This document shows, one piece after another, positions 8,524-16,395 of a stretch of DNA of 64,000 nt. The position numbers and the translations under genes were made by a program. This DNA comes from Micromonospora lutea (GTDB taxonomy: Bacteria; Actinomycetota; Actinomycetes; Mycobacteriales; Micromonosporaceae). The notes below the pieces were generated by a model. The model did not search any database. It had not been told where the DNA came from and saw only the letters and a program-made list of their open reading frames with translations. The stretch is from the NCBI RefSeq assembly GCF_016863535.1, contig NZ_BOPB01000010.1, forward strand, positions 124,001 through 188,000. Reading direction: 5' to 3'. Within the stretch, counting starts at the first letter, position 1; each line of letters opens with the position of its first letter.

Positions 8524-9498
8524 TCATCCTGCCAGGTCGGCCCGGCGGGCGGGTTCCCCCGTCTCAGCCAGCAACCCCAGCACGGCCCGGGCCACCAGGC
8601 GCGGCACCTCCAACTGGGCCACATGACCAACGTCGTCGATCATCAGAAGCCGGCTGTCCGGGATCACCCGCGCGGCCTGCGGTGCCACCCGTACGTCGAC
8701 CAGCCGGTCCCGGCGTCCGCCGATGACGAGCGACGGCGCACGCACCGCTTCGGCCATCCGCCACAGCGAACCCGCCCCGGGCAGGTACGACCGCAGGAAA
8801 CTGGACACCAGACCCCGGAAGGTACGCACGTACGCCGCCGCGTAGTGCTCCGCCTCGTAGCGGACGCGGATCTCCTCCAACGCCTCGCGCCGACGCTGGT
8901 CGCAGATCCGGCTGAGGTCGGCCACACACGCCTCCATCACCTGCTGCGCCATCACCTCCGGTGCCAGTTGGGCCAGCCGCCAGGCGGCCAACCGTTCGCC
9001 CCGGGGGATCGCCAGCAGTGGCAGCATCCGCCCCTGCAACGAACGGCGGAAGTCGAGGAACGGCAGGGCGGGCGACACCAGGGTCAGCGTCCGGACCAGA
9101 TCCGGCCGCAGCGCCGCCACCCGTACCGAGATCGCACCGCCCAGCGAGTTGCCGAACAGGTGCACCGGTCCGCGAGCGGAGTACTCGATCCAGCGGATCA
9201 CCCGCTCCGCGAAGACCGGCACCGTGTAGCGCCGGCCCGGCTCGCTCCGACCGAAGCCAGGCAGGTCGATCGCCTGGCCGTCCAGTCGGCCGGCGAGCAA
9301 CCCCGCCAGATCCGTCCAGTTCTGCGACGAGCCGCCCAGACCGTGCACGTACAGCGCCGGTTCGGCGTCCGGGCTGGTGGCCGGCGTCTCCCGGACGTAG
9401 GTGACCGCCCCGTCGAGTTGCACCTCACGCCCCGGCCAGGGCGGCGGGACCGAGTGAGCGGGCAGCAGTCGTTCGGGCCAGAGGATCGCAGGCTTCAC
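8524..9498 (-). CDS. Alpha/beta-fold hydrolase
   Basis: A 324-residue hydrolase. It shows the oxyanion segment YVHGLGGSSQNW, nucleophile elbow GNSLGG, a late Asp (GGRRDRLVD) and a C-terminal His (DVGHVAQLE), forming a complete Ser-Asp-His triad. Substrate is unknown; family members include lipases and esterases. GTG 9498 is chosen as the start because upstream in-frame sequence overlaps the next gene. It begins 23 bp after the stop of the large Trp/Pro-rich gene, so the two are likely co-transcribed. It may correspond to lipV (Rv3203) of the M. tuberculosis neighbourhood. Confidence 0.85.
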   Translation of the reverse strand: MKPAILWPERLLPAHSVPPPWPGREVQLDGAVTYVRETPATSPDAEPALYVHGLGGSSQNWTDLAGLLAGRLDGQAIDLPGFGRSEPGRRYTVPVFAERVIRWIEYSARGPVHLFGNSLGGAISVRVAALRPDLVRTLTLVSPALPFLDFRRSLQGRMLPLLAIPRGERLAAWRLAQLAPEVMAQQVMEACVADLSRICDQRRREALEEIRVRYEAEHYAAAYVRTFRGLVSSFLRSYLPGAGSLWRMAEAVRAPSLVIGGRRDRLVDVRVAPQAARVIPDSRLLMIDDVGHVAQLEVPRLVARAVLGLLAETGEPARRADLAG

Positions 9499-9521
9499 CG
9501 TTCCAGTCTGCCTGGCACGGC

Positions 9522-12377
9522 TCACGCCAGCAGTGCCTCCAGTCGACGATTGACCGCGGCCAGGGTCGCCCGCACCACCGCCTGCCGTGGATCGCCGGCA
9601 ACCAGGGCGGAACCGGCCAACTGCTCGACCCACCCGTCGCAGACCAGCAGCACCACGACCGTGGCCACCTCGCAGTTGCCGAAGGGCACCACCGCGGCGT
9701 GCTCCACGAAGCACCGTCCACGTTCCGCCGTGGGGCCGGCGACGTGGAGCAGCTCGTCGATCGCCGCCGCCGCCGCGACGCCGCACAACCGCAGCACGAA
9801 CCCGTCCACCGCGGGCCCGGTGGCGTGCCCCGCGGCGTTGTGGTCGCCCGCGACCAGCCGGACCTCGACGTTGGCGTCCAGCCCGAACGTGCTCACCTGG
9901 ACGTGGTCGAGCACCACCCGGGGGCCCGGCACTCCACCGGTGTCCAGCGGTCGCGACGGCGCGGACTCGGTCGTGGTGAGTTGCCCGCCGGAGTAGGAGG
10001 CGCCGAGGGTCGCCGGGCTCCCTGCCGCACCTGGCTCGTCCACGACCGCCCGGCCCCGGTTGGCAGCCGGTGACGGCCGACGCCGTCGGGTGGTTTCCGG
10101 CACGGTCTCCGGCCGGCTCGGTGAGGCCTCCGTCCGGGTGCCGCCGGGGCGGGCGGACGGACGACGCGGCTCGGCGACCGGGCGGGTCTCACCCGCCTCG
10201 CTCCGGCTCTCCGCGGGGCGCCGGCGAACCGGCACGCCGGGAACGCTGGGCAGCCCGCGCGGCGCTGCGGCCAACCCCATCCGCTCCTGCAGAAGGCGGG
10301 CGACCTGTCGGCTCACGTCGGCCGGATCGGCCCCGTCAGCGAGGTCGAGGCGCAGGCTGTGGGCCCCAGCGGGGGTACGCCGCAGGGCGGCGTCGCGTAC
10401 GCCGTCGACTCCTCGGACGGCGGCGAGGATCGCGTTGACGTCGAAGCCCTCCGGCCGGTCCCGCAGCGGGGCCGGCTCGTCGTCACGGCGGAGATGGGTG
10501 GCGATCCGGGCGAGTTCCGGGGTTTCGGCGGGCGGCTCCACAGCTGGCGGCTCCGGCACGACGGGCACGTCCGGTTCGGCGGGTACGCGCTGCGGCAACA
10601 CCGCCGTGGTGCTGTCCCGCGAACGATCGCCGGCCGGCTCGGTCGGCGGGACCGGATCGGGCGCGGACCGACGCGCCGTGTAGGAGGCTGCCCCCGTCGG
10701 GACGGGCACAGCGGGGGTGCGCTCGCGGCGGCCGGGCTCACCTGCGACCTGGTCACCGGCGGTGCCCCCGGCGGGTGGCTCCACCGGGGCGGGAGCCACG
10801 GCGGGCGCGGGTGCCGGCCCGTCCGGAACCGGTCGCAGCCGGAACGGTCGGTACCCGGGAGGGTCGGAGGCCGGCCGGGCCTCCGTGACCGGTGACGTCG
10901 AGCCGGGCTCGGGCGTCTCCCGCCGGCTCGACGCACCCGGCGGTGATGCGCTGGCGCTGGGGGTGGTTGGTCGGGTGCTGGCCGGCGGGCCGCTGGTCGG
11001 GTCGACGGCACCGGACCGCGCATCGGACGGCGGGGAACTGGCCGGACGCAGCGCCCACGGCAGGCGTTCGTCGGCCGGTTGGCCGCCGGAGCGGCTACCC
11101 CATGGCGGGGAGTCCTCGTTCCGCGTACCCCAGGGCGCTCCCTCGTTGGCCGGTGCACCGCTGACCGGGGGCAACGCCCAGGACGGACGATCCTCGGCCG
11201 GAGGCACCTCGGGCGACCGTGCCCAGGACGGACGCTGGGCCGCAGCGGCGCCGGTCGGGCCATCGCTGACCGGGGGCAACGCCCAGGACGGACGCTGCTC
11301 GGTCGGGGGCAGGTCGGCCGAGCGCGCCCAGGAGGGCTGCGGGGCGGCCGGGGGTGCGCTGGCCGGTTCGACGGCGGCCGGCGGGTCTGCCGGGTCGGGC
11401 GCGGTGGGTGACTGAGCTTCCGGCCCGGGCTCGCCGTCCCTGCGAGGTTCGTACGGGCGAGGCCGCTCCGCCCGCATCGGCTCGTACGGCCGGGTCGGCT
11501 CGGCGCGTACCGGCTCGTAGGGGCGGCTGGGCTCACTGGCCCAGGGCCGGGCCGGCACGTCACGGGACCGTCGGTCGGTGGCTTCGCTCTCGTCGCGCGC
11601 CCACGGCGGCGCCCAGTCGCTGGCCGGGCCGGGCTGTGCCCAGTGGGGGCGGTCCGCCTCACCGGTGGGCTGCTCGACGGGAGACCAGCCGGCCGGCTGG
11701 TCGGCGCTTGCCGCCGCAGTGCCGTCGGCCACCGCGGGTGCCTGCTCGACGGCAGGCTCTGGTGGGAACCCGTCGTCCCACCCGTGCTGCCGGCCGCCCG
11801 TCGGGCCCTCACCGGACCGTTCGGCCGTCGGCGCGTGCAGGCCGGGTGGCATCTCGAAACCGGAGGCGGCGGTGCCGACGGGCGGCACCTGCACGGCCGG
11901 GGGTGACGAGGTCGGCAGACCCGGGCCGGGGGTGACCGGTTGCTCGCCGGACGGAACCGGGCGGGGCGCCGGTACGACGAGTCGGTCCTTGCCGGGATCC
12001 TGGCCCTGCCCACGCAGACCAGGTGGCGCGCTGACCGGAGCGTGTCGGTCGACCGGCGGCTGGTCCGCGACGGGCGTGCCGTTCACCTGGTGGCCGTTGA
12101 CGTTGTTGCCGTTGACCCGGGTGGACCGGTCGGGCTCCACCTGGTCACCGACGGGCGCCGGCAGGTCGGCATGGCGTGACGAGGCCATGGCCCATCCGGA
12201 CGCGGACTCGGGCCGGGGCCTGGTCGCGCCGGAGCTCGGCAGCACCTCCGGGCCCCATGACCAGTCGGCCGGTGGTGGGGCCCACCCGTTGCCGGAACGG
12301 GCCAGGTCATCGCGCTGACCCGTCCCGTCGCCGTGCTCTCCCGGGGTGGCGGCACCGGGTTGCCCTGTTTCACTCAC
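9522..12377 (-). CDS. Large Trp/Pro-rich protein of unknown function
   Basis: A 951-residue protein I cannot assign. Roughly the first two thirds look disordered: Pro, Ala, Gly, Arg and Trp-rich, with recurring words RPSWALPPVS/RPSWARSPE, RPYEPxRAE and Trp-Ala-Pro patches. A small folded segment follows (FDVNAILAAVRGVDGVRDAA to LLQERMGLAA), then more linker, and a folded C-terminal domain of about 140 residues (from PGPRVVLDHVQVSTFGLDAN to the end). No signal peptide or membrane segment is seen. GTG 12377 has AAGGAG seven bases upstream. It is divergent from the TetR gene and heads a minus-strand series down to moeZ. Confidence 0.8.
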   Translation of the reverse strand: MSETGQPGAATPGEHGDGTGQRDDLARSGNGWAPPPADWSWGPEVLPSSGATRPRPESASGWAMASSRHADLPAPVGDQVEPDRSTRVNGNNVNGHQVNGTPVADQPPVDRHAPVSAPPGLRGQGQDPGKDRLVVPAPRPVPSGEQPVTPGPGLPTSSPPAVQVPPVGTAASGFEMPPGLHAPTAERSGEGPTGGRQHGWDDGFPPEPAVEQAPAVADGTAAASADQPAGWSPVEQPTGEADRPHWAQPGPASDWAPPWARDESEATDRRSRDVPARPWASEPSRPYEPVRAEPTRPYEPMRAERPRPYEPRRDGEPGPEAQSPTAPDPADPPAAVEPASAPPAAPQPSWARSADLPPTEQRPSWALPPVSDGPTGAAAAQRPSWARSPEVPPAEDRPSWALPPVSGAPANEGAPWGTRNEDSPPWGSRSGGQPADERLPWALRPASSPPSDARSGAVDPTSGPPASTRPTTPSASASPPGASSRRETPEPGSTSPVTEARPASDPPGYRPFRLRPVPDGPAPAPAVAPAPVEPPAGGTAGDQVAGEPGRRERTPAVPVPTGAASYTARRSAPDPVPPTEPAGDRSRDSTTAVLPQRVPAEPDVPVVPEPPAVEPPAETPELARIATHLRRDDEPAPLRDRPEGFDVNAILAAVRGVDGVRDAALRRTPAGAHSLRLDLADGADPADVSRQVARLLQERMGLAAAPRGLPSVPGVPVRRRPAESRSEAGETRPVAEPRRPSARPGGTRTEASPSRPETVPETTRRRRPSPAANRGRAVVDEPGAAGSPATLGASYSGGQLTTTESAPSRPLDTGGVPGPRVVLDHVQVSTFGLDANVEVRLVAGDHNAAGHATGPAVDGFVLRLCGVAAAAAIDELLHVAGPTAERGRCFVEHAAVVPFGNCEVATVVVLLVCDGWVEQLAGSALVAGDPRQAVVRATLAAVNRRLEALLA

Positions 12378-12523
12378 CGCGCGCTCCTTGGTCGCCCCCG
12401 CTGAGGCTACCGTGTGGCGACAGTGGCGATAAGTTACAGCGGCGGGCCAATTCCGCGAGGGGCCGAGGGGCCCCGACCGGTTCGGGTGAAATGCCGGTCC
12501 GTACGACGACCTCGGAGGTTCCC
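12378..12523. promoter_or_regulatory. Divergent promoter region between Trp/Pro-rich gene and TetR gene
   Basis: A 146-bp divergent gap. It contains the AAGGAG ribosome site of the minus gene at its left end and TCGGAGG for the TetR gene at its right end. TetR proteins often control a divergent neighbour, so an operator is expected here, but I see no convincing palindrome beyond a GGGGCC/GGGGCCCC cluster near 12455-12475. Confidence 0.4.
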
Positions 12524-13162
12524 ATGACCGCTGTGGGGAACGGCGCCCAGACCGCCGGCCGACCCACGCGCCTGCCCCGTTCGGCGCGCCGCAAGCAGCT
12601 ACTCGCGGCTGCTCAGGAGGTGTTCGTCGCGCAGGGCTATCACGCTGCGGCCATGGACGACATCGCCGAGCGGGCCGGAGTCTCCAAGCCGGTGCTGTAC
12701 CAGCACTTCCCCGGCAAGATGGAGCTCTATCTCGCACTGCTCGACACGCACTGTGACGCGATCGTCGCCAAGGTGCACGACGCCATGGCGAGCACCACCG
12801 ACAACAAGGAACGGGTCAGCGCCTCGGTGCGCGCGTACTTCGACTTCGTCGACCACGAGAGTGAAGCCTTCCGCCTGGTCTTCGAGTCGGATCTGCGCAA
12901 CGAGCCGGCGGTACGGCAGCGGGTGGAGCGGGTCGCGCAGGGCTGCATCGCGGCGATCACCGACACGATCATCTCCGACACCGGGATCAGCCGGGCGCAC
13001 GCCGAACTGCTCGCCTCGGGCCTGGTGGGTGCGGCCGAAACCGCCGCCCAGTTCTGGTTGGCCGGTGGCCGCCAGGTGCCAAAGGCCGAGGCCGAGGCGT
13101 TGGTCGCGGCGCTGTCCTGGCGGGGCATCGCCAGCTTCCCGCTGCAAGGTGAGTCAGCCTGA
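12524..13162 (+). CDS. TetR family transcriptional regulator
   Basis: A 212-residue repressor-type protein. The N-terminal HTH is typical: RRKQLLAAAQEVFVAQGYHA, MDDIAERAGVSKPVLYQHFP. The C-terminal half is a ligand-binding helical domain of TetR_C type. ATG 12524 follows TCGGAGG at ideal spacing; an in-frame ATG at 12491 would add 11 residues. It is divergent from the Trp/Pro-rich gene and followed by the DUF3107 gene after 62 bp. M. tuberculosis Rv3208 holds the same position as I recall. The ligand is unknown. Confidence 0.92.
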   Translation: MTAVGNGAQTAGRPTRLPRSARRKQLLAAAQEVFVAQGYHAAAMDDIAERAGVSKPVLYQHFPGKMELYLALLDTHCDAIVAKVHDAMASTTDNKERVSASVRAYFDFVDHESEAFRLVFESDLRNEPAVRQRVERVAQGCIAAITDTIISDTGISRAHAELLASGLVGAAETAAQFWLAGGRQVPKAEAEALVAALSWRGIASFPLQGESA

Positions 13163-13224
13163 ACTTCGACCTTGTGATCGGATAGCCTTCGCAGGGCGGC
13201 CATTCGCCCGATGGAGGAGGCACA

Positions 13225-13452
13225 GTGGAGGTCAAGATCGGGGTGCAGTACGCACCACGCGAGCTGGTCCTGGAGAGCGCACAGTCGCCGGCCGAGATCG
13301 AGCGGATCGTGACCGACGCCGTCGCCAGGGGTGAGGGCACTCTCTCCCTGACCGACGAGAAGGGGCGGCGGGTGATCGTGCCGGTCGGCAAGGTCGCCTA
13401 CGTCGAGATCGCCGAGGCGTCTCCGCGGGCGGTCGGTTTCACCGTCCGCTGA
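13225..13452 (+). CDS. DUF3107 small protein
   Basis: A 75-residue protein that matches the actinobacterial DUF3107 family along its length (MEVKIGVQYAPRELVLES, GRRVIVPVGKVAYVEI). GTG 13225 is preceded by GGAGGAGG. The function is not established to my knowledge. It sits directly downstream of the TetR gene, as its counterpart Rv3208A does in M. tuberculosis, so the pair may be functionally linked. Confidence 0.9.
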   Translation: MEVKIGVQYAPRELVLESAQSPAEIERIVTDAVARGEGTLSLTDEKGRRVIVPVGKVAYVEIAEASPRAVGFTVR

Positions 13453-13488
13453 GGCAGGGAAGAGACCCCGGCAGGACCGGGTGTCCGC

Positions 13489-14142
13489 TCAGTTGTTGAG
13501 GCCGGCGGCGGCCATCCGCGCGGTGTGCGCGGCGGTCAGCCGCCGGAACAATTCCGCGACCTCCACCTGACCACTTGCGGCAATCAGCGCGGTGAGCGCG
13601 CCGTGGTCGGCGGCGGCCACCCGTCCCGCCTGAGACAACGCCTCACCGACCAGGCGTCGGGCCCACATCGACAGCCGGTCGGCCACCCTCGGATCGGCCT
13701 CGATGGCCAGCCTGATCTCGGCGGCGGCGAACTCCGCGTACCGCGACTCGTGCAGCACGTCGAGAACCAGTTGCCGGTCCGGCTCCTCCAGCGCGACGGC
13801 GATCTCCCGGAGGAAGTCGTCGGTGATCGCGTCACCGACGTACGCCTTGGTCACCGCCTCCGCCCAGTCACGGGGCTCCGTCGAGTCGTGGTACGCCTGC
13901 AACGGGATGACATACGCCGCCATCGCGTCGTCCGGCAGCACACCGAGCGCGGTGAGCCGGTCGGCCACCCGCCGGTAGTTGACGATCTCGGCGGCGGCCA
14001 TCTCGCTCAGGGCGGCCCGGCGGCGCAGGTCGGGAGCGAGCCGGGCATCGGCCGCGATCCGGTCGAAAGCGAGCAGCTCACCCAGGGCCACCAGACCCAG
14101 CAGGTCGGTGACGGCGTGGCCGGGCGGAGTGGGGTCGGACAC
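13489..14142 (-). CDS. Ferritin-fold protein, MiaE-like
   Basis: A 217-residue all-helical protein. Glu/His-bearing helices such as LSEMAAAEIVNYRRV and LHESRYAEFAAAEIR resemble the di-iron sites of the ferritin-like/MiaE_2 family. MiaE is a tRNA hydroxylase in other bacteria, but activity of the actinobacterial relatives is unproven. It converges with the DUF3107 gene and is divergent from the DEAD-box helicase gene, whose upstream region holds a CRP-type palindrome 44 bp from this start. Confidence 0.8.
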   Translation of the reverse strand: MSDPTPPGHAVTDLLGLVALGELLAFDRIAADARLAPDLRRRAALSEMAAAEIVNYRRVADRLTALGVLPDDAMAAYVIPLQAYHDSTEPRDWAEAVTKAYVGDAITDDFLREIAVALEEPDRQLVLDVLHESRYAEFAAAEIRLAIEADPRVADRLSMWARRLVGEALSQAGRVAAADHGALTALIAASGQVEVAELFRRLTAAHTARMAAAGLNN

Positions 14143-14453
14143 CAGCGCAGGCTACCGCCCGGCAGCAACACCGACAGGCCTGAGCTGTGATACAGATCAC
14201 ATGCAAACCTTTGCGCCGACGCTCATCCCCGTGGAATCGGGACGCTGTTCAGCCCGTTCAGGTAACATGGAACAGTTGCCGTAGGTGCCAATCCCGGCCG
14301 GAGACACGCTCCGATCCGGTTGACGTCCACCCACGGCGCGCGTGCGGCCCGGTCCGCTCGGCTTTCTGCCGCCGACCGTGTGGCCCGCGTCATACCGAAA
14401 GCGCCCTGAGGACATGACGGGGCGCACCCACGAGAGGGCACCCCCAAATCCAC
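14143..14453. promoter_or_regulatory. Long divergent region upstream of DEAD-box helicase
   Basis: This 311-bp non-coding stretch lies between the ferritin-fold gene and the DEAD-box gene. It holds the CRP-type palindrome at 14186-14201. I find no strong ribosome binding site directly before ATG 14454 and no clear consensus promoter. A leader of some 150-200 nt is possible, as for cold-shock-type DEAD-box genes elsewhere, but I see no structure that proves it. Confidence 0.45.
14186..14201. promoter_or_regulatory. CRP/GlxR-type operator
   Basis: TGTGATACAGATCACA is a perfect TGTGA-N6-TCACA palindrome, the consensus for CRP-family regulators including actinobacterial GlxR/Crp. It lies 44 bp from the start of the ferritin-fold gene and about 250 bp upstream of the helicase start. 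Confidence 0.7.
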
Positions 14454-16169
14454 ATGAGTGAGCCGATTCAAGACCTCACCGAGGGCCAGGAACTGGCCCC
14501 GACCGCCCCGGTCCGACCGGAGGCACCGACCTTCGCCGATCTCGGCGCGCGTGCCGAGACCGTCGACGCGCTGGCCGCGGCCGGCATCACCCGCGCCTTC
14601 GCCATTCAGGAGTACGCGCTACCGATCGCGCTGCGCGGGGCCGACCTGATCGGGCAGGCCCCGACCGGCACCGGCAAGACCCTGGGCTTCGGCGTACCGC
14701 TGCTGGAGCGGGTCTTCGCACCGGACGAGGGCGGCGACGGCCTGCCACAGGCCCTGGTCGTCGTACCAACCCGAGAACTGGGCATCCAGGTCGCCAAGGA
14801 CATCGCCGCGGCCAGCCGCACCCGGGGCGTACGCGTGCTGCCGATCTACGGCGGCGTCGCCTACGAGCCGCAGATCGAGGCGTTGCGCAAGGGCGTGGAG
14901 ATCCTCGTCGGCACGCCGGGTCGCCTGCTGGATCTCGCCAAGCAGAAGCACCTGCGCCTGCACGGGGTACGCGCGCTGGTGCTGGACGAGGCCGACCGGA
15001 TGCTCGACCTCGGCTTCCTCGACGACGTCGAGCGGATCCTGGCGATGCTGCCGGAGGACCGGCAGACCATGCTCTTCTCCGCGACCATGCCGGACCCGAT
15101 CGTGACGCTGTCCCGGCGCTTCCTGCGCCACCCGATCACGATCCACGCCGGGCACACCGCCGAGACCGGCCCCTCGCCGCAGACGGAGCAGCTCGTCTAC
15201 CGCACCCACTCGATGAACAAGATCGAGATCGTGGCCCGGATCCTTCAGGCCGAGAGCCGTGGCCTGACCATCATCTTCACCCGGACCAAGCGAGCCGCCG
15301 ACCGGGTCGCCGAGGACCTGGACTTCCGTGGCTTCGCCGTCGCGGCGGTGCACGGCGATCTCGGTCAGGGTGCCCGTGAGCGGGCCCTGCGGGCCTTCCG
15401 GGCCGGAAAGATCGACACCCTGGTCGCCACCGACGTGGCAGCCCGAGGCATCGACGTCAGCGGCGTCACTCATGTGATCAACTACGACTGCCCGGAAGAC
15501 CAGGACACCTACACCCACCGGATCGGGCGGACCGGTCGGGCCGGCGCGAGCGGTGTCGCGGTGACCTTCGTCGACTGGGACGACATGCCCCGCTGGCGGA
15601 TCATCGACAAGACGCTCGGGCTGGACATGCCCGAGCCGCCGGAGACGTACCACACCTCGCCGCACCTCTACACCGACCTGCACATCGCCAAGGAGATGAC
15701 CGGCACGCTGCCGACCGCCGAGCGCACCCGCGCCGGGTTGGCCGCCGAGGTCGAGGAGGACCTGGGTGGCGGCCGGCCCCGGCGGGGCGAGCCACGCGGC
15801 ACCCGCCGTCGCGGCCGTGGTGAGGGTGGCCGTGGTGAGGGTGGCCGTGGTGAGGGTGGCCGTGGTGAGGGTGGCCGCGACGCCAGCCGTCGCCGGCAGG
15901 ACGCTGCCGGCACCTCGTCGGACGAGGCCACCGGAAGCGACACCGAGGAAGGCACCCGTACCCCCCGACGTCGCCGGCGTCGCCGCGGCGGCGAGGCGGT
16001 GGCGGGCACCGAGGCTGGCTCGGCCGTCGACGGCACTCCCACCGAAGCGAGCACCGGTCGCAGCGAGGACACCTCGGGTGAGGCCGCCGCTCCGCGCCCG
16101 CGTCGCCGCCGACGCCGCCGTGGTGCCGGTTCCGACACCGGTACGCCGGCTGAAGCGACCACCGACTGA
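14454..16169 (+). CDS. DEAD-box RNA helicase with RG-rich tail
   Basis: ATP-dependent RNA helicase, 571 aa. Q-motif (TRAFAIQEYALPIALRG), Walker A APTGTGKT, VLDEADRMLDLGF (DEAD), SAT (FSATMPD), and C-terminal motifs ATDVAARGIDVSGV and HRIGRTGRAG are intact. After about residue 440 a long basic tail begins with four GRGEG pentapeptides followed by Arg-rich clusters ([10 protein letters not shown]), suited to RNA binding. Its counterpart in M. tuberculosis is Rv3211 (annotated rhlE) as I recall. A long hairpin follows the stop. Likely roles are ribosome assembly or RNA turnover under cold or stress. Confidence 0.94.
   Translation: MSEPIQDLTEGQELAPTAPVRPEAPTFADLGARAETVDALAAAGITRAFAIQEYALPIALRGADLIGQAPTGTGKTLGFGVPLLERVFAPDEGGDGLPQALVVVPTRELGIQVAKDIAAASRTRGVRVLPIYGGVAYEPQIEALRKGVEILVGTPGRLLDLAKQKHLRLHGVRALVLDEADRMLDLGFLDDVERILAMLPEDRQTMLFSATMPDPIVTLSRRFLRHPITIHAGHTAETGPSPQTEQLVYRTHSMNKIEIVARILQAESRGLTIIFTRTKRAADRVAEDLDFRGFAVAAVHGDLGQGARERALRAFRAGKIDTLVATDVAARGIDVSGVTHVINYDCPEDQDTYTHRIGRTGRAGASGVAVTFVDWDDMPRWRIIDKTLGLDMPEPPETYHTSPHLYTDLHIAKEMTGTLPTAERTRAGLAAEVEEDLGGGRPRRGEPRGTRRRGRGEGGRGEGGRGEGGRGEGGRDASRRRQDAAGTSSDEATGSDTEEGTRTPRRRRRRRGGEAVAGTEAGSAVDGTPTEASTGRSEDTSGEAAAPRPRRRRRRRGAGSDTGTPAEATTD
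15813..15872. repeat. Four 15-bp tandem repeats in DEAD-box gene
   Basis: GGCCGTGGTGAGGGT occurs four times without change and encodes GRGEG repeats in the C-terminal RNA-binding tail. The repeat is frame-preserving. Confidence 0.92.
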
Positions 16170-16173
16170 TCTC

Positions 16174-16240
16174 GAACCGCCCGGGTAGTGGCGGGTTCGG
16201 TCCAGTGCCCTGGACCGATTCGCCACCACCCGGGCGGTTC
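16174..16240 (+). terminator. Long hairpin after DEAD-box gene
   Basis: An imperfect 67-nt inverted repeat with arms GAACCGCCCGGGT and ACCCGGGCGGTTC, inner arms GTGGCG/CGCCAC and TCGGTCCAG/CTGGACCGA. It begins 5 bp after the helicase stop. There is no T-tract, as is usual in actinomycetes. Probably a transcription terminator or mRNA 3'-end stabiliser. Confidence 0.75.
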
Positions 16241-16255
16241 GTGCTGTCCGACTCC

Positions 16256-16321
16256 TTTGCTCTGCTTCACCGCACGCACCGGTTCCGAGCCGGAATCCGT
16301 GCGTCGGTTGAAGCAGAGCTG
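16256..16321. repeat. Inverted-repeat element, short copy
   Basis: Arms TTTGCTCTGCTTCA-CCG-ACGCAC and its complement ending TTGAAGCAGAGC enclose a CCGG-rich loop, forming a hairpin of about 20 bp. The arm sequence is shared with the larger element at 52069-52222. It lies in the gap between the helicase terminator and the methyltransferase gene. Confidence 0.75.
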
Positions 16322-16395
16322 CGGTGCGAGAGCGGGCATGGTGGTCGCTGCCCGCCGAACGACATACCGTCCGACCGTCCCTGGAAGATGGAGCG

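Noticed and set aside
12176..12523. Extended N-terminus of the TetR regulator
   Set aside because: Overlaps the divergent gene and is Arg/Pro-rich shadow sequence. ATG 12524 has TCGGAGG.
9522..12737. Longer N-terminus for the Trp/Pro-rich protein up to 12737
   Set aside because: It would cross the divergent region and part of the TetR gene. GTG 12377 has a strong ribosome site.
16324..16395. N-terminal extension of the methyltransferase from ATG 16324
   Set aside because: It lies directly after the inverted-repeat element and lacks a ribosome site, unlike ATG 16396.
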